A stretch of 64,000 bases of DNA from Skermanella rosea (GCF_016806835.2 NZ_CP086111.1:6007471-6071470); one strand, 5' to 3'. Positions 11,158 to 20,275 are shown, numbered from the stretch's first letter. Notes: generated from the sequence alone by a model not told the origin. Translations and numbers: made by a program.

Positions 11158-12096
11158 GTGATCGTTTCCGCCAGCTACAAGACCGACATCCCGGCGTTCC
11201 ATGGCCGCTGGTTCCTCAACCGGCTGGATGCCGGCTTCTGCACCGTGGTCAATCCCTATGGAAGGCAGGTCCACCGGATCGACCTGTCGCCCGCCGCCGT
11301 GGACGGATTCGTTTTCTGGACCCGCAACGCCTGGCCCTTCATGGACGCGCTGGAGACCGTCGCCCGGCGGGGGCATCCCTTCATGGTCCAGGTGACGCTG
11401 ACCGGCTATCCCCGGGCGCTCGAATCGAACGTGCTCGACACCGCCCGGTCGGTGGAGCAGATCCGCGCGCTCCGCGGCCGCTGGGGTCCGCGCGCCGTCG
11501 TTTGGCGCTACGATCCGATCGTCCTGTCGTCCCTGACCGGCGCCGACTGGCACCGGGCCAATTTCGGCGGCCTCGCCCGGGCGCTGTCCGGCGCGGTGGA
11601 CGAGGTGGTCATGTCGTTCATGCAGCCCTACCGTAAGACCGTCCGCAACCTGGACGCCGCCGCCCGCGCCCACGGCTTCGCCTGGCACGACCCGGAGGAT
11701 GCAGAAAAGCGGGCGCTCCTGGCCGACCTCGCGGCGATCGCGGCGGGGGAGGGCATGACGCCGACCCTGTGCACCCAGCCGCACCTGCTCGACGTGCCGG
11801 GGGTGTCGGCCGCCCGGTGCGTCGACGCCGCGCGCCTGGGCGACGTCGCGGGCCGGCCGGTGGCGGGCCGGCGCAAGGGCAACCGCCCGGGCTGCGATTG
11901 CGCCGAAAGCCGGGACATCGGCGACTACGACACCTGCGTCCAGGGCTGCGCCTACTGCTACGCCGTGGCGAGCCGGCCGGCGGCCCTGCGCCGGGCGAAG
12001 GCCCATGACCCGGACGGGGAGTTCCTGGTCGCCCCTGCGGCGCCGGCTCAGAGTTCCGCCGGGTCGAAGGCCACCGTCGATCCGTCCAGCTCGTAG
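11158..12096 (+). CDS. DUF1848 family protein, Cys-rich (putative Fe-S)
   Basis: 312 aa. The start (IVSASYKTDIPAFHGRWF) and the C-terminal Cys cluster, with GCDCAESRDIGDYDTC followed by VQGCAYCYA, match the DUF1848 family. That family resembles radical-SAM-type proteins such as spore photoproduct lyase in having a clustered cysteine motif ending in CxYCYA, and Fe-S binding is inferred from it. Enzyme activity is unknown. The start is GTG, preceded by GGAG. The last 49 bases overlap the convergent PAS_5 gene. The final 40 residues after the Cys cluster look like low-conservation tail. Confidence 0.85.
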   Translation: MIVSASYKTDIPAFHGRWFLNRLDAGFCTVVNPYGRQVHRIDLSPAAVDGFVFWTRNAWPFMDALETVARRGHPFMVQVTLTGYPRALESNVLDTARSVEQIRALRGRWGPRAVVWRYDPIVLSSLTGADWHRANFGGLARALSGAVDEVVMSFMQPYRKTVRNLDAAARAHGFAWHDPEDAEKRALLADLAAIAAGEGMTPTLCTQPHLLDVPGVSAARCVDAARLGDVAGRPVAGRRKGNRPGCDCAESRDIGDYDTCVQGCAYCYAVASRPAALRRAKAHDPDGEFLVAPAAPAQSSAGSKATVDPSSS

Positions 12097-12584
12097 TCCT
12101 GGATGGTCGGCCGCTCGCGGGCATGGGGGTCGGCGAAGGACGCGTAAAGGCAGGTGAAGATCTGGCACACGGTCCGCCCGTCCTGCGTGAACGGCAGGAA
12201 CAGCTTGTCGATGCCGGCCTCCACGCCCCGGAAGGAGGCGCTCCGGTACCGGAAGGCCATCGGCTTGCCGCGGGCCGTGCAGTCCTCGAACTGACGCAGC
12301 ACCACGCGGGCGACCGGCGGCTTCAGAACCTCGTCCAGGAATCGCCCGGTATAGTCCGCGCCGTCGTAATAGACGATCTCGGTCCCGACCAGCCGCAGGC
12401 GGAACCGGCGGGGATATCCCTCCACCCCGACGATCAGCAGGTTGCCCATCCAGGGCTGGAACTCCTCCGGATGGAAGCTCGACCGCAGCGGCAGGGCCTG
12501 CCCGTCGAGGCGCGAGGACCAGAGGGCGTACAGGGCACGGAGCTTTTCGGCAGGGAGGGCGGGGAGGTGTGGGTTGCTGGTCAT
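12048..12584 (-). CDS. PAS_5-family (PF07310-like) protein
   Basis: 178 aa with the arrangement LRALYALWSSR, LPLRSSFHPEEFQPWMGNL and RFRLRLVGTEIVYYDGADYT that marks the single-domain PAS_5 proteins abundant in Rhodospirillales and Rhizobiales. These proteins consist of one PAS-like fold without an output domain; ligand and function are unknown. It is cytoplasmic, with no signal peptide or helix of membrane length. It overlaps the 3' end of the DUF1848 gene in opposite orientation. Confidence 0.82.
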   Translation of the reverse strand: MTSNPHLPALPAEKLRALYALWSSRLDGQALPLRSSFHPEEFQPWMGNLLIVGVEGYPRRFRLRLVGTEIVYYDGADYTGRFLDEVLKPPVARVVLRQFEDCTARGKPMAFRYRSASFRGVEAGIDKLFLPFTQDGRTVCQIFTCLYASFADPHARERPTIQDYELDGSTVAFDPAEL

Positions 12585-13107
12585 GCTTGGCGGGACTACC
12601 GGAATGAACGCAAGAGATCCGCTAGCTCGGCCGAAGACTTGGCGGCCGTCAAGTCACGAATCCTTAACAAGTTATTTAAATACTAACGTATGCGCCCCGC
12701 GCGGGCCAGCCGAACGACTCGGATCCTGATTTCGGCAGCTTTATCCGATAAGGCAAGAGTGCGGCTCAATATGCCTCAGGGATTTATGAATGCTTGATTG
12801 GGCGGTATTTTATGAATCATAGTCGTGCCGGTACGGCGGATCGGCTGTGGCGGTGCTTTACTTAGATGCCATTCATTGGATGCCATTCAGGGGAGTTGAT
12901 AATGCGATCGGCGATAGTTCAGGCTCCTTGCGCCATCATCAATTCAAACCATTCTGTTCATGTTTCCCGCCGCCCGGTCCGGTCGGTACTCCGGCGCCCA
13001 GCGGCTGCGCGAGCTGGTCGGGACCGTGGTGGGGGAACCGGGCTCGGCCGCCCCGCCCGCCCTGGCCCCGCCCGCCCTGGCGCAAGCCGCGGAATAGCCC
13101 GCCGGCG
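12585..13107. other. Non-coding stretch with a possible gene remnant
   Basis: About 520 bases between divergently oriented flanks. The first 330 are AT-richer. They hold a 14-base-period duplication of GATGCCATTCA (12865-12875 and 12879-12889). From 12960 to 13097 a plus-strand frame of 45 codons has strong G/C third-position bias (MFPAARSGRYSGAQRLRELV..., with a repeated proline/alanine tail). It has no ribosome-binding site and reads like the 3' end of a lost gene or chance coding bias. Confidence 0.35.
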
Positions 13108-14157
13108 TCAGCGCGCGGTGTTGCGCCAGCCCTGCACGCCGTCCACCAGGGTCAGCGGCGCGCCTCCGGACAGCCGGATGATCGCCGGCCGCTCCATCTC
13201 GAGGGTCCACCCGGCCCCGAGCAGGCTGTCCATCAGGCGCCCCTCGATCTGCCGCGAGTGGGTGCCGATCACCATGTAGGCCACCCGGCGCGACAGGGTG
13301 CCGATGCAGGAGTCCACCAGGTCGGCCTCGCCGCCCTGGATGTCCACGTGCAGCAGGTCGAGCCGCTCGCGGTCTCCGATGACCTCGTTCAGCGGGATCA
13401 TCGGCAGCTCGTCGTGGCTCCCCGCGCGAAGCGCCCGGCGGCGTTCCTCCCCGGTCGCGTTGAAGATGGGTTCCAGCCCCCATTCCATGCCCGAGGTCTT
13501 CTGGCGCGGGAACAGGGCGGTGCCCGGGATGGCGGCGGCGATCCCGTGGAACAGGGTGACCTCGTCCGCCGCGAACCCGTTGGAGGCGCAGGCCTCGCGC
13601 GCGAAGGCGATGTGCCCCGGGTCGCCCTCGACGCCGATCAGGTGCGTCTTGAGGCCCAGGCGCCGCGCGGCGACCCCGGTATTGTTCATCCAGCAACCCC
13701 AGCCGCAGCCCAGTTCGGCCATGGTGAAGGTCTTCCGGGCCAGCTCGACCGCGCGCAGGGCGGCGGCCCACTCGGCGATGTCGGCATGCCAGTTCGCCGG
13801 ATTCGGGATGCCCTCGACCTGTCCCGCCCGGTCGGCGAGAACTCCGGGCAGGAACTTGTTGTGGATGACGACGCCCAGGAAGTTGGTCAGATGGCCGTCG
13901 CGCGGCTCGAGCCCCGGCACCGCATGCCGGCGGATGACCTCCCGGGCGTCGAACTCGGCGTGATAGTGGTGGAAGGGGCTTGAGCCGCGATTCGCGGCGA
14001 ACTCGCTGGATTGGCTGACGGCGCGAAGGGCCGCCGCCGCCGATCCCAATTCACGGCACTTCTCGATGACTTCGGCGCTCTCCGGCGTCCGGCCCAGGAG
14101 AACCTCGTAGATCGTCACGACATCCTCGCGCGACAGCCGGGCCGTTCGTTTCCACAT
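13108..14157 (-). CDS. FkbM-type methyltransferase with N-terminal DUF4214-like region
   Basis: 349 aa. The first 50 residues (EDVVTIYEVLLGRTPESAE) resemble the short DUF4214/phycobilisome-linker-like repeat often fused to glycosyl- and methyltransferases. The main domain binds S-adenosylmethionine: MAELGCGWGCWMNNTG is motif I, HLIGVEGDPGH motif II, and LDLLHVDIQGGEADLV the FkbM signature. The likely role is O-methylation of a surface glycan or small metabolite, but the acceptor is unknown. ATG 14157 was chosen over an upstream TTG that would add 13 atypical residues. It stands alone; no other glycan genes are adjacent. Confidence 0.8.
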   Translation of the reverse strand: MWKRTARLSREDVVTIYEVLLGRTPESAEVIEKCRELGSAAAALRAVSQSSEFAANRGSSPFHHYHAEFDAREVIRRHAVPGLEPRDGHLTNFLGVVIHNKFLPGVLADRAGQVEGIPNPANWHADIAEWAAALRAVELARKTFTMAELGCGWGCWMNNTGVAARRLGLKTHLIGVEGDPGHIAFAREACASNGFAADEVTLFHGIAAAIPGTALFPRQKTSGMEWGLEPIFNATGEERRRALRAGSHDELPMIPLNEVIGDRERLDLLHVDIQGGEADLVDSCIGTLSRRVAYMVIGTHSRQIEGRLMDSLLGAGWTLEMERPAIIRLSGGAPLTLVDGVQGWRNTAR

Positions 14158-14349
14158 CTGATTCCATGGGGTTCGTAGGATCGCGCGATGGCCCAACAGA
14201 TGTCACAATCAACCTTTCATTCCAATCTGCCTTAGATGGTAAACCGTAAGTTATGTAGGGTGACTCCGGTGTGCGGATCGCGCCGGTCGGGGAAACTCCG
14301 GGCCATGCGGTCCGTTGCAGCAGTCCTACGAACGAAGGGGGAAACGACA

Positions 14350-15075
14350 ATGACCGGGATAGACAAGTCAAGGCGCGCATTCTTCAGGAGGACCTGCGGC
14401 GGCGCCGCGGCGGGGGCCCTGGCCGGCGCCATCCTTCCGGTCGGGACGGCCTTCGCGGCCGGCCCGGCCGCCAGGACCGACCTGACGCCCGATCAGGCGC
14501 TCCAGCTGCTGAAGGAGGGTAACCGCGATTACCTGACCGACAGCGCCTACCGCGCCGGCGAGAACCGCGACCGCCGGATCGAGATCGCGCGCGGCCAGAC
14601 GCCCTTCGCCGTGCTGGTGAGCTGCTCCGACAGCCGCGTGCCGCCGGAACTGCTGTTCGGGCGGGGCCTGGGGGAACTGTTCATCGTGCGCAACGCGGGC
14701 AACACCGTGGACACCTCGGCGCTGGGCAGCATCGAGTACGCGGTGGCGGAACTGGGCGTGCCGCTGGTCGTCGTGATGGGCCACGAGCGGTGCGGCGCGG
14801 TCGCCGCCGCGGTCTCGGTGGTGCGCGACAACGCCAGTTTCGCCGGCAGCATCGGCAGGATGGTCGAGCCGATCATCCCCGCGGTCCTGGCCGTGCGCGA
14901 CCAGCCGGGCGACATGGTGGAGAACGCGGTCCGGTCCAACGTCCGGCGGATCGTCCGGCGGCTGCGCGAAGCGGAACCGCTGCTCGTCGATCCCCTGGAA
15001 GCCGGCAAGCTGAAGATCGTCGGCGCCCGCTACGACCTGGACGACGGCGTGGTGGAGTTCTTCGAGGACATCTGA
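14350..15075 (+). CDS. Tat-exported beta-carbonic anhydrase
   Basis: 241 aa; interconverts CO2 and bicarbonate. Zinc ligands Cys92 and Cys148 with His145 and the Asp94 of CSDSR are all present (SCSDSRVPPELLFGRGLGE and VVMGHERCGA). The N-terminus SRRAFFRR followed by an alanine/glycine-rich hydrophobic stretch ending AFA (about residue 36) is a twin-arginine signal, so the enzyme should fold in the cytoplasm and act in the periplasm. The ATG at 14350 follows GGGGG at good spacing; the frame upstream lacks coding character. The next gene is convergent. Confidence 0.92.
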   Translation: MTGIDKSRRAFFRRTCGGAAAGALAGAILPVGTAFAAGPAARTDLTPDQALQLLKEGNRDYLTDSAYRAGENRDRRIEIARGQTPFAVLVSCSDSRVPPELLFGRGLGELFIVRNAGNTVDTSALGSIEYAVAELGVPLVVVMGHERCGAVAAAVSVVRDNASFAGSIGRMVEPIIPAVLAVRDQPGDMVENAVRSNVRRIVRRLREAEPLLVDPLEAGKLKIVGARYDLDDGVVEFFEDI

Positions 15076-15116
15076 CGCCGGGGAGGCGCCGGCCGGTGCG
15101 GGAACATGGCCGGCCG

Positions 15117-16451
15117 TCACACGTCCGTGGCGATCAGGCTGGCCAGCGCCGCCTCGTGCCGGTCGGCGATCTCGGCCTTGTCCTGCTCCTCCTCCACGTC
15201 GCGGTGGCCGGAAGACGCGATCATCGAGGCGTGCCGGGCCAGCGCGTCGCGCTGCTCCGGGGTCCGGACGTGGAACGCCAGGCGGGCGATGGTGTCGAGC
15301 AGGTGGATCAGGATGGCGGGATTCCCGGCGGCGGCCTGCCGGATCTCGTTGAACGACCGGTCGACCAGCCCGGTGAAGGTGGCGGGATGGGCGATCAGCC
15401 TGACCCGGCCGTCCTCGTCCCGGTGCAACGCCGGCTCCATGTCGCGCCCCATGGCCAGCGCCAGGGACGCCGCCAGGCGGTCGATCACCGCCACGGCGGT
15501 ATAGGGATCGTTGATTCCGGGCGACAGGGCGCGCAGCGCCACCTCGACCAGCTGGCGAATGCTGAACTCGATGTCCTGGGTCGGCGTGCGGTCCGCGCCG
15601 ATCACCACCGCCTCGGCGAGCCCCCGGGCGATCCCGTCGCCGGGGCGGTCGCGGGGGGTGAACGAGGCATGGCAGCCGCCGGCCAGCAGGTGCCATCCCG
15701 CGCGGAACCGCAGCGTCAGGACGACGTCGTGCTCGCGCGCGAGCGCCACCAGCGCGCCATGGTCGATGGTCTGGACATAGCCTCCCCGGGGCAGGCTGAG
15801 GTCGGCGCCGCCGCCGTCCGGGTCGTCCCCGCCGGTGCGCAGGTCGTGCCGGGGGAGCTTGCCCGGCTCCGGCAGCAGCCGGCGCACCACCTCGTCCAGT
15901 TCGTTGCCGACCCGGTTGATCACCGTGTCCGAGACGATCGAGCTGGCGAGATGGTGGACGTAGAACAGCAGCAGGAAGATGCAGGCCAGCGACAGGGCCG
16001 AGCCGACCGTGATGGCGACGTTGGGCACGTTGTCGGCGTCCAGGTGGTCGTCGACCCGCCGGTAGACCAGCAGCAGGTAGACGATGGTCATTACGAAGAA
16101 GCCCAGCGCCGCCTGGGTGCGGCGGTCGCCGATGAAGTTCCGGATCAGCCGCGGTCCGAGCTGGCTGGCGGCCAAGGTGAGCACGACCATGGTGATCGAG
16201 ATCGCCAGCGTCGACATGGTGATGATCGACGACAGCAGCGTGGACAGCAGCTCGCTGGCATTTTCCGCCTTGCCGCTGTAGAGCCACCAGACGCGCTGGT
16301 CGCTTTTCGTCAGGTTGGCGTCGATCCCGAGGGCGAACACCGCCAGGGCCAGGGCTCCCACCGTCATCAGCCCGGGAATGAACCAAAGGCTGGTCCTCAG
16401 CCGTCCCCAGATGTTGAGCAGGCGGTCGTAGGTCGCGTCTCGAATTTCCAA
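15117..16451 (-). CDS. DUF2254 inner-membrane protein
   Basis: 444 aa. Four N-terminal transmembrane helices (about 20-42, 68-92, 112-130 and 145-168) are followed by a soluble domain of about 270 residues. The soluble part includes LVEVALRALSPGINDPYTAV, the hallmark of the DUF2254 family. The family is widespread in proteobacteria, and its function is not established. It lies convergent to the carbonic anhydrase with a 41-base gap. Confidence 0.9.
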   Translation of the reverse strand: MEIRDATYDRLLNIWGRLRTSLWFIPGLMTVGALALAVFALGIDANLTKSDQRVWWLYSGKAENASELLSTLLSSIITMSTLAISITMVVLTLAASQLGPRLIRNFIGDRRTQAALGFFVMTIVYLLLVYRRVDDHLDADNVPNVAITVGSALSLACIFLLLFYVHHLASSIVSDTVINRVGNELDEVVRRLLPEPGKLPRHDLRTGGDDPDGGGADLSLPRGGYVQTIDHGALVALAREHDVVLTLRFRAGWHLLAGGCHASFTPRDRPGDGIARGLAEAVVIGADRTPTQDIEFSIRQLVEVALRALSPGINDPYTAVAVIDRLAASLALAMGRDMEPALHRDEDGRVRLIAHPATFTGLVDRSFNEIRQAAAGNPAILIHLLDTIARLAFHVRTPEQRDALARHASMIASSGHRDVEEEQDKAEIADRHEAALASLIATDV

Positions 16452-16549
16452 GGGATCATCCGCTCGGCAGCCGGAACAGGTTCAATTTCGAACACAATCC
16501 AGGCAAATCCGTTCCGCCGCGTCCCTTGTTCATCGGACCGCCGCGTCCT

Positions 16550-17332
16550 TCACGCGAACTCGTAGACATCCATGGCCAGCACGCCGAAGGCATGGCTCGC
16601 ATGGACGCGGGCGCCGCGCGGCTCCGACGCGGCGCCGATCGCCGCGAACAGCGGCATCAGGTGCTCCTCGGTCGGGTGGTTGCGCTCCGCGGAGGGGGCC
16701 AGCCGGCGATAGTCAGCCAAGTCGGCGGTGCGGCCGTCGCGGATCGCTTCGGCCAGCCACTCGCCGAACCCCGAGACCCAGCCCGGCGCCGGCGCGTCGT
16801 GGGCATTGCCCCTGAACTCGTACAGGTTATGGGTGGCGCTGCCCGATGCCAGCACCAGCACGCCCGAATCGCGCAGCGGGCGGACGGCCTCGCCCAGCGC
16901 CAGATGGTCGGCCGGGCCGCCGTCGCGCAGGATCGAGAGCTGGGCGACCGGGATGTCGGCGGCGGGATACATCAGCGACAGCGGCACCCAGGCCCCGTGG
17001 TCCAGCCCCCGCTCCGGGTCGAGCCCGACCGGCCGCCCCGTCGCGGCCTCCACCAGGCGCGCAGCCTCTGCCGCCGTGTCCGGCGCGCCCGGGGCGGGGT
17101 AGCGGATCCGGTAAAGGGCTTCCGGGAAGCCCCGGAAATCATGGATGGTCTCCGGCGCGGGGCTGGTGCCGACCGCCGGCGCCGCGGTCTCCCAATGGGC
17201 GGACACCACCAGGATCGCTTCCGGCCTCCCCAGCCGCTCGCCGTAGCCGCGCAGGAAATCGGCGGCGCCACCCCGCTCCAGGGCCAGGGTGGGCGAACCG
17301 TGCGAGACGAACAGGCTGGGGAAGCGGGACAT
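16550..17332 (-). CDS. LigB-type extradiol dioxygenase (DODA/YgiD family)
   Basis: 260 aa, the usual size for the 4,5-DOPA dioxygenase extradiol family. Metal-ligand and active-site histidines are visible in FVSHGSPTLAL (His11), VVSAHWET (His46), GLDHGAWVPL and the C-terminal HASHAFG. The family cleaves catecholic rings with Fe(II) or Zn(II), but bacterial members such as YgiD often have uncertain physiological substrates. ATG 17332 starts at the conserved MSRFPSLFVSHG; the upstream frame is not conserved-looking. Confidence 0.88.
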   Translation of the reverse strand: MSRFPSLFVSHGSPTLALERGGAADFLRGYGERLGRPEAILVVSAHWETAAPAVGTSPAPETIHDFRGFPEALYRIRYPAPGAPDTAAEAARLVEAATGRPVGLDPERGLDHGAWVPLSLMYPAADIPVAQLSILRDGGPADHLALGEAVRPLRDSGVLVLASGSATHNLYEFRGNAHDAPAPGWVSGFGEWLAEAIRDGRTADLADYRRLAPSAERNHPTEEHLMPLFAAIGAASEPRGARVHASHAFGVLAMDVYEFA

Positions 17333-17436
17333 GACAAGGCTCCAACGGGGCTGACGATCACATGTCCCCACTATGGACCCGATCATCCGCCGGCATAATC
17401 CACCGCCAGGTCGATGGACTGTATCGTCACATGCAA

Positions 17437-17727
17437 CTATGCCAGCGGCGCGCAGCGGAACGGGCGCACCTCGATCTTCTGCCAGACATTGCCGGTGACA
17501 TAGGGGTCGCGGGCCAGCCAGGCATCCACCGCCGCCCGGTCGGGCATCTCCACGATGCAGGAGGAGCCGATCATGCGCCCCTCGTCGTCCAGGATGGCGC
17601 CGCCGACGATCATGCTGCCGTCAGCCTTCATGGCGCGGGCGGCCTCTAAATGGGCCTCGCGGACCGCCATGCGCCGGTCCAGCGCCGCTTCGTCGGTCCC
17701 GTCATAGGCGATGACCAGGAACTGCAT
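17437..17727 (-). CDS. YciI-family protein
   Basis: 96 aa with the YciI-like alpha-beta barrel pattern: MQFLVIAYDGTDEAALDRRM, then REAHLEAARAMKADG and VEMPDRAAVDAWLARDPYVT, ending in a strand. The His of REAH and the Asp of ARDPY are the conserved polar pair of the family. Biochemical role is unknown in most members. The ATG at 17727 marks where family similarity begins; the frame extends 51 codons further upstream without coding character. It is divergent from the EamA transporter. Confidence 0.87.
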   Translation of the reverse strand: MQFLVIAYDGTDEAALDRRMAVREAHLEAARAMKADGSMIVGGAILDDEGRMIGSSCIVEMPDRAAVDAWLARDPYVTGNVWQKIEVRPFRCAPLA

Positions 17728-17931
17728 CTTCGGTTTCCTCCCAAATCGGTGCTTCACGATCCCACCATAGGCCGGTCCCCCGGGAACCGGGACGCCGCAT
17801 GGCAGATTTGCGCCCTGCGCAAGCCTTCCCGGCCACCGTCGGTTGGTCGCCGGGAAGGATACGGGCATAGTGTCGCACATACGTTTTTCCCGCCGCCTCC
17901 TTTTCCGCAGCAGATCCGGCAGTCCTCCCCA

Positions 17932-18873
17932 GTGGCTTTCTTCAGCACGCGCCTGTTCCCGTCAAAGCTTTCCGTCACGGTGGAGGGGGCGCTGTGGATG
18001 GTCACGGCGGCGGCCCTGTTCTCGGTGCTGAACCTGCTGATCCGCCACGCCTCGACCGAGCTGCACCCGTTCCAGGTCACCTTCTTCCGCAACTTCTTCA
18101 GCCTGGCCTTCATGCTGCCCTGGTTGATGCGGGCGGGACTGGGCGGCCTGCGGACCCGCAAGTGGGGCCTCTACTCGACGCGCGCCCTGACCGGGCTGGC
18201 CGCCATGCTGACCTGGTTCTACGCGATCAGCGTGATGCCCCTGGCGGAGGCGGTGGCGCTCAACTTCACCACGCCGCTGTTCGCCACCGTGGGCGCAGCA
18301 CTCTTCCTGGGCGAGGTGGTCCGGCTGCGGCGCTGGACCGCCACCGTCGTGGGGTTCCTCGGCGTCCTCGTGATCGTCAGGCCCGATGCCGAGGCCATCG
18401 ATCTGGTGGCGGTGCTGGTGCTGGTGTCGGCCTGCTTCAGCGCGGCGTCGGCGCTCCAGGTCAAGGCGCTGGCGCGGACCGAGTCGACCACAGCCATGGT
18501 GACCTACATGGTGCTGTTCCTGACCCCCATGTCGCTGGTCCCGGCGCTGTTCGTCTGGTCCTGGCCGAGCTGGGGGATGCTGGTATGGCTGGTCGCCATG
18601 GGCGGCGTCGCGACGCTGGGCCACCTGTCGCTGACCCGCGCGTTCCACATGGCCGACGCCTCCGCGATGATGCCGTTCGACTATACCAAGCTGCCCTTCG
18701 CGGCGTTGCTCGGCTACGTCATGTTCGGCGAGACCATGGACCTGTGGAGCTGGGTCGGCGCCGGGATCATCGCCGGTTCCACCATCTACATCGCCCAGCG
18801 GGAGGCGTCGCTGGCCCGCCGGGAGCGGACGGCCGCCGCGGCCTCGGCCAGCGTCCGGGACCCCGGGCGCTAA
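17932..18873 (+). CDS. EamA/DMT-family transporter
   Basis: 313-aa inner-membrane protein with ten predicted helices arranged as two EamA repeats, for example ALWMVTAAALFSVLNLLIRH in repeat 1 and VSACFSAASALQVKALARTE opening repeat 2. Drug/metabolite transporter family members export amino acids, nucleosides or other small molecules; the substrate cannot be told here. The start is uncertain: GTG 17932 fits the N-terminal length but lacks a clear ribosome-binding site, and ATG 17998 would cut into the first helix. The stop overlaps the convergent DUF3429 gene by 4 bases. Confidence 0.87.
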   Translation: MAFFSTRLFPSKLSVTVEGALWMVTAAALFSVLNLLIRHASTELHPFQVTFFRNFFSLAFMLPWLMRAGLGGLRTRKWGLYSTRALTGLAAMLTWFYAISVMPLAEAVALNFTTPLFATVGAALFLGEVVRLRRWTATVVGFLGVLVIVRPDAEAIDLVAVLVLVSACFSAASALQVKALARTESTTAMVTYMVLFLTPMSLVPALFVWSWPSWGMLVWLVAMGGVATLGHLSLTRAFHMADASAMMPFDYTKLPFAALLGYVMFGETMDLWSWVGAGIIAGSTIYIAQREASLARRERTAAAASASVRDPGR

Positions 18874-19370
18874 CTGGTGACCTGGTCGGGCGCCAAGCCC
18901 AGCAGCACCCGGGCCAGCGACAGGGCGAGCGCCAGGATCACCAGCACGGTCAGCGCCCTGCGCATCGGCAGGTACCAGCCGGGCGCGTGGCCGGCTTGCA
19001 CCGCGGCGCGGTCGCCGAGATACATGCCGGCGAAGGCGACGATGAAGGTGACCAGCGCCGGCACCGCCGTCAGGGCGACGGCGATCCAGGCCACCAGCGC
19101 CGGCACCACGCTCCAGCCCAGGCGGGTCCAGGTCATGGCGGGCGCCGGTTTGCCGGGGGACGGGGGATCGCCGCCCCAATTCGCCAGCGCCAGTCCCCAA
19201 TGGACGGCGCCCAGGAACGACAGGATGGTCGCGGCATAGAGGACCTGGACCTGGAGCGCATGGACGTTCCAGGGCAGCGGCGCCAGCCAGACGGCGGCGG
19301 CTCCCAGGTAGAAAGGGATCAGCCCGGCGAAGCCGAGCGCGAGGGCGGGACGGGGAGTATCGGACAGCAT
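18870..19370 (-). CDS. DUF3429 membrane protein
   Basis: 166 aa with about five hydrophobic helices. The family-typical segment YAATILSFLGAVHWGLAL in the second helix identifies DUF3429. These are small inner-membrane proteins of unknown role, also found in mitochondria-related lineages. The ATG at 19370 precedes the first helix closely. The gene is convergent with the EamA gene (4-base overlap) and divergent from the SDR gene. Confidence 0.85.
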   Translation of the reverse strand: MLSDTPRPALALGFAGLIPFYLGAAAVWLAPLPWNVHALQVQVLYAATILSFLGAVHWGLALANWGGDPPSPGKPAPAMTWTRLGWSVVPALVAWIAVALTAVPALVTFIVAFAGMYLGDRAAVQAGHAPGWYLPMRRALTVLVILALALSLARVLLGLAPDQVTS

Positions 19371-19469
19371 GACCGGTGACAAACTAGGGCGCCGGGCTGT
19401 TCCGTCCATCCCCCGCCGGGTGCTGCATTCGCCCGCCCACTCTGCTAAAGAGCGGGCCGATCGAACAGT

Positions 19470-19496
19470 ACAGTCTGACAGCACAGTCTTACAGCA
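19470..19496. repeat. 13-base tandem repeat upstream of the SDR gene
   Basis: ACAGTCTGACAGC and ACAGTCTTACAGC occur head to tail at 19470-19482 and 19483-19495, followed by a partial third unit ACAGG. It lies immediately before the ribosome-binding site of the dehydrogenase gene. It may be a regulator site or simple slippage. Confidence 0.6.
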
Positions 19497-19513
19497 CAGG
19501 GGGAGGAAGACCG

Positions 19514-20275
19514 ATGAAGGTCAAGGATCATGCCGCCATCATCACCGGCGGCGGCTCGGGCATGGGGGCGGAAACCGCCCGGCGCCTCGCGGCGGAAGGC
19601 GCCAGGGTCGCCCTGTTCGACCTCAACGTCGACGCCGTCCAGGCGGTGGCCGACGAAATCGGCGGGATCGCGGTCCAGTGCGACGTATCCGACGCCGCCA
19701 GCACCGAGGCGGCCTTCGCCACGGCGCGCGAGGCCCACGGCCCGGCCCGCATCGCGATCAGCTGTGCCGGCGTGGCGACGCCCGGCCGCATCGTCGGCCG
19801 CGAGGGGCCGCTCGACCTCGCCGCCTTCAAGCGGGTGGTGGACATCAACCTGGTCGGCACCTTCAACGTGATGCGCTTGGCCGCCTACGACATGAGCAAG
19901 CTCGACCCGCTGGAAACCTCGGAGCGGGGCGTCATCATCAACACGGCGTCGGTCGCCGGGTTCGAGGGCCAGATCGGGCAGGCCGCCTACGGCTCGTCCA
20001 AGGGCGGCGTGATCGCGCTCGGCCTGCCGGCGGCGCGCGAGCTGGCCCGTTTCGGCATCCGGGTCATGACCATCGCGCCGGGCCTGATCGCCACGCCGAT
20101 GCTGCTGACCATGCCGCAGGAGGTCCAGGACAGCCTCGCCGCCTCGGTGCCGTTCCCCAACCGCTTCGGCGACGCGGGCGAATACGCCGACCTGGCGCTG
20201 CACATCATCGGCAACGTCATGCTGAACGGCGACGTCATCCGCCTGGACGGCGCCCTGCGCCTGGCACCGAAGTAA
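19514..20275 (+). CDS. SDR-family dehydrogenase, 3-hydroxyacyl-CoA dehydrogenase type 2-like
   Basis: 253-aa short-chain dehydrogenase/reductase using NAD(H). The Rossmann glycine motif is TGGGSGMG near the N-terminus, and the aspartate after strand 2 (ALFDLNVD) favours NAD. The catalytic Ser lies in NTASVAG and the YxxxK pair in AAYGSSKGG. The overall pattern (FEGQIGQAAYGSSK, APGLIATPML) is that of HSD17B10-type 3-hydroxyacyl-CoA dehydrogenases. The usual NNAG is replaced by SCAG. A strong GGGGGAGGAAG ribosome-binding site precedes the ATG. Confidence 0.9.
   Translation: MKVKDHAAIITGGGSGMGAETARRLAAEGARVALFDLNVDAVQAVADEIGGIAVQCDVSDAASTEAAFATAREAHGPARIAISCAGVATPGRIVGREGPLDLAAFKRVVDINLVGTFNVMRLAAYDMSKLDPLETSERGVIINTASVAGFEGQIGQAAYGSSKGGVIALGLPAARELARFGIRVMTIAPGLIATPMLLTMPQEVQDSLAASVPFPNRFGDAGEYADLALHIIGNVMLNGDVIRLDGALRLAPK

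Noticed and set aside
12865-12889. Duplicated GATGCCATTCA considered as a regulator site
   Set aside because: Only two copies, not palindromic, and no promoter or gene start nearby in a fitting position.
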